A stretch of DNA of 64,000 bases. Origin: Streptomyces griseoflavus. GTDB taxonomy: Bacteria > Actinomycetota > Actinomycetes > Streptomycetales > Streptomycetaceae. Shown piece after piece: positions 59,313 through 64,000 of the stretch; position 1 is the stretch's first letter; each line of letters opens with the position of its first letter. The notes beneath the pieces are model-generated. The model made no database searches, had not been told where the DNA came from, and was given only the letters and a program-made list of their open reading frames with translations. The translations under genes were made by a program, and so were the position numbers. Where the stretch lies: assembly GCF_014649995.1 (NCBI RefSeq), contig NZ_BMUC01000010.1, positions 111,719 to 175,718 of the forward strand, in the 5' to 3' direction.

Positions 59313-59705
59313 TCAGCCCTGCTTCGGCGCCGTCGGGGTGCCCCGGCGGACGACGAAGGAGTGGCCCGCCGGGTCGGCGTAGCCGCGTTCCTCGGCGGGC
59401 CCCGCGGGGTCGCCCGACTCGATCGGGCGGCCCCCGAGACTCACGATCCGGCGTTCCACCGCGTCCAGGTCGTCCACCACGAACTCGAGGTGCGCCTGGA
59501 GGGAGTTCTCCGGGCGCGGCCAGCTGGGCGCGGTCGCGTTGGCGTCGCGGCGCAATGCCAGCCGGAAGCCGTCGGCGGCCCGGATCTCCACCCGGTTGGC
59601 GTTGGCGCCGGCCTCGTCGGCTCCCAGCAACTCCTTGTAGAACTCGGCGAGTTTCTCGGGCTCGGCGCAGTCGAGCACCACCACGCCCGTCGTCACCAGT
59701 GCCAT
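59313..59705 (-). CDS. VOC family (glyoxalase-like) protein
   Basis: A 130-residue vicinal-oxygen-chelate protein: two beta-alpha-beta3 modules, first VVVLDCAEPEKLAEFYKELLGAD (about 8-30), second HLEFVVDDLDAVERRIVSLGGR (about 73-94), ending YADPAGHSFVV. The His/Glu metal positions of glyoxalase I are only partly kept (His in AHLEF), so it may bind a ligand rather than catalyse. GGAGGAG lies right before the ATG. It is convergent to DUF4235 with only nine bases between stops. Confidence 0.8.
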   Translation of the reverse strand: MALVTTGVVVLDCAEPEKLAEFYKELLGADEAGANANRVEIRAADGFRLALRRDANATAPSWPRPENSLQAHLEFVVDDLDAVERRIVSLGGRPIESGDPAGPAEERGYADPAGHSFVVRRGTPTAPKQG

Positions 59706-59953
59706 GTCTCCTCCGGGGTCCCGGTGCGGGGCGCTGCTGCCCCGCCCTGTAGGGGGAACCTGTCCCCGCTCGCCGGTTTCAGTCGGACCTCCCCGCACGG
59801 AGGCGACACGGAAGAACTCGGTCGCAATGCGAAGACATATGTCAACCGGGCATGCTCAAATGCAGTCGACCGAAGGTAACTTGCGGGGCAGGCAACGCCG
59901 TTGGGAGCCCTCCCCGCCTCCGTTGCGCCCAGCAGGCTGGAGGAGATGGCCTC
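59706..59953 (+). promoter_or_regulatory. divergent region between VOC and STAS genes
   Basis: About 250 bases without a gene. It includes the AT-richer stretch 59826-59880 (with ACATATGT as an eight-base palindrome), probably the STAS promoter zone. No sigma-specific pattern can be assigned with confidence. Confidence 0.3.
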
Positions 59954-60334
59954 GTGCGGTACGAACCCGCGCCGCTGACCCGGCATCTGCGCGTCCGCCA
60001 GGACCGGGGACACACGGTGCTGGAGTTCCGCGGCGAGATCGACATCGCCGCGGCCGCGGAGATCGTCCCGCACCTGGACATGGCGACCACCGACCCGAAG
60101 GCGCGGATCGTGATCGATCTGACCCGGGTCGAGTTCTTCGACTGCTCGGGCCTGCGCCTGCTGTACCGGGCGCGGCACCGGACGGCGGACGGGCCGGGGA
60201 GCCTGCGCCTCGTCTGCGCGCATCCGTTGACCCTGCGCATGCTCCGCATCACGGGTCTGTCCCGGCTGCTGCCCCCGTGGCCGACCCTGGAGGCGGCCCT
60301 GGGGCGGCCGGAGTCCGCGTCCGGCCCGGCCTGA
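59954..60334 (+). CDS. STAS-domain anti-sigma factor antagonist
   Basis: A 126-residue SpoIIAA/RsbV-type protein. The first strand pair is VLEFRGEIDIAAAAEI (about 22-37). The phosphorylation loop is VEFFDCSGLRLLYRA, where the Ser after Cys is the residue phosphorylated by an RsbW-type kinase and dephosphorylated by SpoIIE-type phosphatases. Four such phosphatases are encoded in this window, though none is adjacent. When unphosphorylated it should bind an anti-sigma kinase and free a sigma factor. GTG 59954 is set by GGAG eight bases upstream. A longer reading would pass through the AT-rich promoter zone. Confidence 0.85.
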   Translation: MRYEPAPLTRHLRVRQDRGHTVLEFRGEIDIAAAAEIVPHLDMATTDPKARIVIDLTRVEFFDCSGLRLLYRARHRTADGPGSLRLVCAHPLTLRMLRITGLSRLLPPWPTLEAALGRPESASGPA

Positions 60335-60478
60335 CGGCGACCGGGGCCGCCGGCACCTCCCCGGGGGCGCCCGCCGTGCGCCCCTCCACGCTTCCGCCGC
60401 ACTTGTCGGATCCTCAACTTCCTTGTCTGGCCCGCGAACTGGCGGGCATCCGGACTGACAGGAAGGAGGGCCGTCGCC

Positions 60479-61141
60479 ATGACGACTCCCGTGAAGGCAA
60501 TGACCGCGCGCGTTCCCGGCTGGGTGAAAGTGGTCGGCTCGGTGGTGCTCCTGCTGGCCGTGCTGTTCGCCGGCCTGCGGCTCAGCGTGCTGCCCGGCCT
60601 GAAGGACCTGTTCGGTACGGAGACCCGGGACCGCTCGGGCCCCGCGCTCCTGGAGTCCATCCAGGACATCAGCCGTTACGACGCCGCCTCGGGCAACTTC
60701 CAGGTCGTGGTGGACCTGGAGAAGGACGCCAAGTTCCTGCCCGACGCGGTCCGCGGCAGCCGCACGCTCTACGTGGGCGCGGGCACCGTCGACGCCTATG
60801 TCGACCTCGGCGCGCTGGGCAAGGACGACGTACGGGTCGACGAGGACCGCACGTCGGCGACGCTGCGTCTGCCCCACGCGCGCCTGGGCACACCGGCGCT
60901 GGATCCCGAGCGCTCCTACGCCGTCTCCAAGCAGCGCGGGCTGTTCGACCGGCTCGGCGACCTCTTCTCCGACAACCCCAACAGCGAGCAGGCCGTGCAG
61001 AAGCTCGCGGTGCGGCACATCGGTGACGCGGCGAAGGAGAGCGGACTCACCGCCCGGGCCGAGACCAACACCACCGAGATGCTCGAAGGTCTGCTGCGCT
61101 CCCTGGGGTTCGAGAAGGTGCGCGTGACCTACGGCGACTGA
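60479..61141 (+). CDS. DUF4230 membrane-anchored protein
   Basis: A 220-residue protein with one N-terminal membrane helix (VVGSVVLLLAVLFAGLRLS, about 18-36) and an outer or inner soluble domain of the DUF4230 type: LLESIQDISRYDAASGNFQVVVDLEKDAKFLP, then RTLYVGAGTVDAYVDLG and the alternating strand block ATLRLPHARLG. The function of the family is unknown. AGGAGG nine bases before the ATG supports the start. The VanZ-like membrane protein gene follows 59 bases later on the same strand. Confidence 0.8.
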   Translation: MTTPVKAMTARVPGWVKVVGSVVLLLAVLFAGLRLSVLPGLKDLFGTETRDRSGPALLESIQDISRYDAASGNFQVVVDLEKDAKFLPDAVRGSRTLYVGAGTVDAYVDLGALGKDDVRVDEDRTSATLRLPHARLGTPALDPERSYAVSKQRGLFDRLGDLFSDNPNSEQAVQKLAVRHIGDAAKESGLTARAETNTTEMLEGLLRSLGFEKVRVTYGD

Positions 61142-61200
61142 GCACCCCGGCCGGGGGTAACAGCCGTACCACTGACGGAAGTTGACGACTGGAGGACCGC

Positions 61201-61677
61201 ATGGCCCGCGCCGCCCCACGACCGCTCCCGCTGCCCCTGCGGCTGCTGGTGCTGCTGTGTGCCATCGTCTTCATGGTCGTCTTCGCGGTGGTGCTGGCCC
61301 AGCTCACGCTGCAGCCCTCGCCCGCCTCCGAGGCACTGACCCATACCAATCTGCACCCGGGCCGCTCCCTGCGGGCCTATCTCGACCAGCCCGCGCTGCG
61401 CGACGCCGTGCGCCAGATCGGCGGCAACATCCTGCTCGGCGTCCCCTTCGGTGTCCTCGCGCCGGTCGTCGCACCGCGCACCCGTGGTTTCCTGCGCGTG
61501 CTGGTGCTGACGGCCGTGGTGATGCTGCTGGTCGAGGTCGCCCAGGGGTTCCTGGTGACCGGACGCGCCTTCGACATCGACGACGTCATCCTGAACACCA
61601 GCGGGGCGCTGATCGGCTATCTGCTCGTGGGCCGTCGCCTCAGCCGCGCGGTGCACGCGCGGAAGCCGAAAGCCTGA
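61201..61677 (+). CDS. VanZ-like membrane protein
   Basis: A 158-residue polytopic protein with four hydrophobic segments: LRLLVLLCAIVFMVVFAVVLA (about 13-33), NILLGVPFGVLAPVV (about 76-90), VLVLTAVVMLLVEVAQGF (about 100-117) and ILNTSGALIGYLLVG (about 130-144). NILLGVPFG and RAFDIDDVILNTSGALIGY are the VanZ family signatures. VanZ itself gives low-level teicoplanin resistance; stand-alone relatives have no proven function. GGAGG five bases before the ATG. Likely in one unit with the DUF4230 gene. Confidence 0.85.
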   Translation: MARAAPRPLPLPLRLLVLLCAIVFMVVFAVVLAQLTLQPSPASEALTHTNLHPGRSLRAYLDQPALRDAVRQIGGNILLGVPFGVLAPVVAPRTRGFLRVLVLTAVVMLLVEVAQGFLVTGRAFDIDDVILNTSGALIGYLLVGRRLSRAVHARKPKA

Positions 61678-61684
61678 CCGGCCG

Positions 61685-61718
61685 GCGGCGGGCGCCGGGT
61701 CCTCCCGGCGCCCGCCGC
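61685..61718. terminator. terminator hairpin after the VanZ-like gene
   Basis: GCGGCGGGCGCCGGG and CCCGGCGCCCGCCGC form a 15-bp perfect stem with a TCCT loop, eight bases past the stop. It also lies downstream of the convergent gene at 61770. Confidence 0.7.
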
Positions 61719-61769
61719 GGGGCTCCAGGGCAGCCGTGCCGGCGCCCGGACCGACGCGGCACGTCGTGC

Positions 61770-62045
61770 CTAAGGCCGTTCGTCCCGTTCCCGCCGCTCC
61801 TGGGGGAAGCGGCGCACGGTCCAGGTGAGCTTGTCGCCGCCCACCCAGCGGACGGTGTCCGGATCGTCCAGGTCGTGGACCGTGATCCCGAAGGCGGCGG
61901 CGGCTTGCAGCACGTCGGTGAGCGTCCTGGCCTCACCGACCACCTGTCCGTCGATCTCCACGATCCGGAACGGCGGGGTCCCGGGCTGTACCCCCAGCAC
62001 CATGATCCGCGGGTGCGACATGTACGGGCTCGCGCTTTCCGTCAT
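61770..62045 (-). CDS. hypothetical protein, 91 aa
   Basis: A 91-residue soluble protein: PRIMVLGVQPGTPPFRIVEIDGQVVGEARTLTDVLQAAAAFGITVHDLDDPDTVRWVGGDKLTWTVRRF. It reads as a small beta-strand-rich domain with one helix, without cysteine or catalytic motifs. I recall it as conserved in Streptomyces but uncharacterised. ATG 62045 has TACCCT seven bases upstream and no usable Shine-Dalgarno, so the message may be leaderless. It is divergent from the PHP gene. Confidence 0.65.
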   Translation of the reverse strand: MTESASPYMSHPRIMVLGVQPGTPPFRIVEIDGQVVGEARTLTDVLQAAAAFGITVHDLDDPDTVRWVGGDKLTWTVRRFPQERRERDERP

Positions 62046-62138
62046 GCCTTCGAGGGTAGAGCGCAAACCGGACGAACGCGGCGTCCGCCGTCGTGCGGTC
62101 GTACCCGCCGTGGGGAACCCTGGAGCGAGGAGGTGGCG

Positions 62139-63179
62139 ATGGAACCCGTCGAGGCGCTGGAACGGATCGCCTTCCTGCTGGAGCGGTCCCTGGCACCGAC
62201 GTACCGCGTCCGGGCCTTCCGCACCGCCGCGCGCACCCTGTCGGAGCTCGGCGCGGACGGGGTGCGCGAACGGGCGGCGGCCGGGACGCTGGAGGGGCTC
62301 AAGGGAGTCGGGCCGAAGACCGCGCAGGTGGCGTACGAGGCACTGGCCGGCGAGGAACCCGGATATCTGCGGAAGCTGGAGGACGAGGCGGAGCGCCGGC
62401 CCGCGGACCGGGACGGGCAGCCCTTGCGCGACCTGCTGCGCGGGGACTGCCATCTGCACTCCGACTGGTCGGACGGCGGCAGCCCGATCGAGGAGATGGG
62501 CCGCACCGCCGCCGCGCTGGGGCACGAGTGGGCCGTGCTGACGGACCACTCGCCGCGGCTGACCGTGGCGCGCGGGCTGTCGGCCGGCCGGCTCCGCGAG
62601 CAGCTGGACGTGGTCGCGGAGCTCAACGAGACGTGGGCGCCGTTCCGGCTGCTGACCGGGATCGAGTGCGACATCCTCGAGGACGGCACCCTCGACCAGG
62701 AGCCGGAGCTGCTGGAGCGGCTGGACGTCGTGGTGGTGTCCGTGCACTCGAAGCTCCGCATGGACGCGCGGTCGATGACCCGCCGCATGGTGTCGGCCGT
62801 GCGCGACCCGCACTCCGACGTCCTCGGCCACTGCACCGGACGCCTGCTCACCGGGCGCGGCCGGCCCGCATCCGAGTTCGACGCCGACGAGGTGTTCGCG
62901 GCGTGCGCGGAGACCGGCACCGCGCTGGAGATCAACAGCCGGCCGGAGCGGCTCGACCCCCCGCGCCGGCTGCTGCGCCGTGCGGTCGAGGCGGGTGTGC
63001 TGTTCTCCGTCGACACCGACGCGCACGCGCCGGGCCAGCTGGACTGGCAGATCCTCGGGTGCGCCCGGGCGCAGGAGTGCGGGGTGCCGCCGGAGCGGGT
63101 GGTCACCACCTGGTCCCTGGACGAGGTGCTGGCGTGGGCCCGGGAACGGAAGGTGCCCTCCGGAGTGACGGGCGGCTGA
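62139..63179 (+). CDS. helix-hairpin-helix plus PHP-domain phosphoesterase
   Basis: A 346-residue protein. The N-terminal 85 residues match the 8-kDa-like domain of X-family DNA polymerases (RIAFLLERSLAPTYRVRAFRTAARTL, then the HhH LKGVGPKTAQ). Next comes a PHP domain (about 105-335) with metal ligands in CHLHSDWSDGG, LTDHS, GIECDILEDG, SVHSKL, LGHCTG, and VDTDAHAPGQLDW. Compared with bacterial PolX the polymerase palm and fingers are missing, so it is a PolX without polymerase. A 3'-5' exonuclease or 3'-phosphatase repair role, or a histidinol-phosphatase-type activity, is possible. GAGGAGG lies five bases before the ATG. Confidence 0.8.
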   Translation: MEPVEALERIAFLLERSLAPTYRVRAFRTAARTLSELGADGVRERAAAGTLEGLKGVGPKTAQVAYEALAGEEPGYLRKLEDEAERRPADRDGQPLRDLLRGDCHLHSDWSDGGSPIEEMGRTAAALGHEWAVLTDHSPRLTVARGLSAGRLREQLDVVAELNETWAPFRLLTGIECDILEDGTLDQEPELLERLDVVVVSVHSKLRMDARSMTRRMVSAVRDPHSDVLGHCTGRLLTGRGRPASEFDADEVFAACAETGTALEINSRPERLDPPRRLLRRAVEAGVLFSVDTDAHAPGQLDWQILGCARAQECGVPPERVVTTWSLDEVLAWARERKVPSGVTGG

Positions 63180-63215
63180 GGTGGTACCCGTCCCCGCCCT
63201 CAGGAAGGAGCGCGT

Positions 63216-63872
63216 ATGGAACGGGCTGCCGTGTTCGACGTGGACGGCACTCTGGCCGACACCAATCACCTGCATGTGACGGCCTGGTGGGAGGCGTTCC
63301 GGCAAGCGGGCCACCAGGTGCCGATGCACGCCGTCCACCGGGCCGTGGGACTGCCCTCCTCCGACCTCGTCGCCCATCTGCTCGGTGAGGACCGGGACAC
63401 CGGACGCGACGAGGAACTGAGCGCCGCGCACAAGGCGCTGTACGGGCAGTACTTCGACCGGCTGCCGCCGCTGCCGGACGCCGGACGGCTGCTGAAACGG
63501 CTGCACCGGGACGGCTGGGCGGTGGTGCTCGCCACCTCGGCCGGCGGCGCGGAGCTGAGCGCGCTGCGCCGGGCGATCGGCGCCGACGAGGCCATCACCG
63601 CGACGGCGAGCGCCGACGACGTCGAGCGGGGCAAGCCCGCGCCGGAACCCGTCGAGCACGCCCTGGAACTGGCCGGGGTACCGGCCGCGCGGGCGGTCTT
63701 CGTCGGTGACACGGTGTGGGACATGCGGGCGGGCAGCCGCGCCGGGGTGCGCTGCGTGGGCGTCCTGTGCGGGGGCATCCCGCGGGCCGACCTGGAGGAG
63801 GCCGGCGCGGAAGCGGTCTACGACGGTCCGGCTCACCTCCTGGCGTCCCTGGCGGACAGTCCCCTGGCATGA
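63216..63872 (+). CDS. HAD family phosphatase
   Basis: A 218-residue HAD hydrolase of the phosphoglycolate phosphatase/beta-PGM group: motif I FDVDGTLADTNH (about 7-18), helical cap (20-85), motif II LATSAGG (about 105), motif III Lys in GKPAPEPVEHAL, motif IV FVGDTVWDM. It acts on a small phosphate ester in the cytoplasm. An AGGAAGGAG ribosome site precedes the ATG. It is 36 bases after the PHP gene on the same strand, so co-transcription is likely. It is a distant paralogue of the HAD enzyme at 2299-3045. Confidence 0.85.
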   Translation: MERAAVFDVDGTLADTNHLHVTAWWEAFRQAGHQVPMHAVHRAVGLPSSDLVAHLLGEDRDTGRDEELSAAHKALYGQYFDRLPPLPDAGRLLKRLHRDGWAVVLATSAGGAELSALRRAIGADEAITATASADDVERGKPAPEPVEHALELAGVPAARAVFVGDTVWDMRAGSRAGVRCVGVLCGGIPRADLEEAGAEAVYDGPAHLLASLADSPLA

Positions 63873-63902
63873 GGTGCCGGGCGGACGGGATACCCGCAGG
63901 GC

Positions 63903-64000
63903 ATGGTGCGTACGTGGGAAGAGATGCCGCCGGGTGAGACCGGCGGGCAGGTCTCGGCGGTCGCCAGGCTGCGGGAGGCCGTGCGCTGGGACGCGCGGTC
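63903..64000 (+). CDS. partial hypothetical protein, cut by the window edge
   Basis: The first 32 codons of a gene starting at ATG 63903: MVRTWEEMPPGETGGQ then VSAVARLREAVRWDAR. It continues past the end of the window. Third positions are GC-rich, as in a real gene. It follows the HAD gene by 30 bases on the same strand. No domain can be named from this fragment. Confidence 0.5.
   Translation, partial: MVRTWEEMPPGETGGQVSAVARLREAVRWDAR

Noticed and set aside
1-64000. Insertion sequences, integrases, tRNA or rRNA genes, CRISPR arrays.
   Set aside because: None was recognised on either strand. No T-loop-like GGTTCGAATCC or transposase motif was seen. A tRNA or Infernal scan would settle small RNAs.

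Overview
The window is chromosomal DNA from a Streptomyces or a very close actinomycete. GC content is very high with strong third-position GC. Many starts are GTG and many genes look leaderless. The gene content is typical of the genus: several SpoIIE-type PP2C phosphatases, mycothiol-dependent formaldehyde detoxification, DUF5709, DUF3662 and DUF4235 proteins, streptogrisin-like proteases, an SSI-type protease inhibitor and a CebR-controlled cellulase. From memory only, the order exporter cluster / Ppx / methyltransferase / SSI / GH9 cellulase resembles the left arm of S. coelicolor around SCO0752-SCO0765. I see no rRNA, tRNA, CRISPR array, transposase or phage gene.

Layout. 0-13 kb: stress-type small proteins, a GT-C-like membrane protein, a HAD phosphatase divergent from a small-molecule kinase, a MurR/RpiR regulator, an ANTAR-GAF-PAS-SpoIIE phosphatase, a peptidoglycan-binding protein, an ATP-grasp protein, and a TetR regulator with a zinc-ribbon/OB protein that share a doubled operator. 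12-27 kb: a MalY/methyltransferase/F420-type operon, a membrane-anchored S1 protease, a frameshifted EamA transporter, an L,D-transpeptidase, two SDRs, mscR with a metallo-beta-lactamase-fold partner, an ABC exporter, a secreted beta-propeller and a phosphodiesterase. 27-32 kb: two divergent SpoIIE phosphatases.

32-40 kb is the most interesting block. A secreted S1 protease is divergent from a small double-glycine-leader peptide gene. A hairpin follows that gene, then an HlyD-type secretion protein, a C39-peptidase ABC transporter and a second NHLM-type ABC transporter. The predicted 48-residue core has no Cys, Lys, Arg, His, Met or aromatic residue, and no modification enzyme is visible. It looks like an unmodified, acidic, Val/Gly/Thr-rich exported peptide.

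40-50 kb: Ppx/GppA, a flavodoxin-like protein, a three-gene operon (haem-oxygenase-like diiron protein, HemK2-like methyltransferase, CDGSH protein), an SSI inhibitor with an unusual Gln-Gln reactive site, lactate monooxygenase, a sigma-like/zinc-finger/transmembrane/ricin-lectin fusion and a Doc-like toxin-antitoxin pair. 50-64 kb: a GH9 cellulase under a perfect CebR box, a fourth SpoIIE phosphatase, a decayed LysE exporter, a cation diffusion facilitator, a glutathionyl-hydroquinone-reductase-like enzyme, a STAS protein, DUF4230 and VanZ membrane proteins, an HhH-PHP protein and a HAD phosphatase. One gene is cut by the right edge.

Most transcription units are short. Strong GC-rich hairpins lie between many convergent pairs. 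Recurrent themes are SpoIIE/STAS partner switching (four phosphatases and one STAS protein), secreted proteolysis with its inhibitor, and thiol/redox detoxification.
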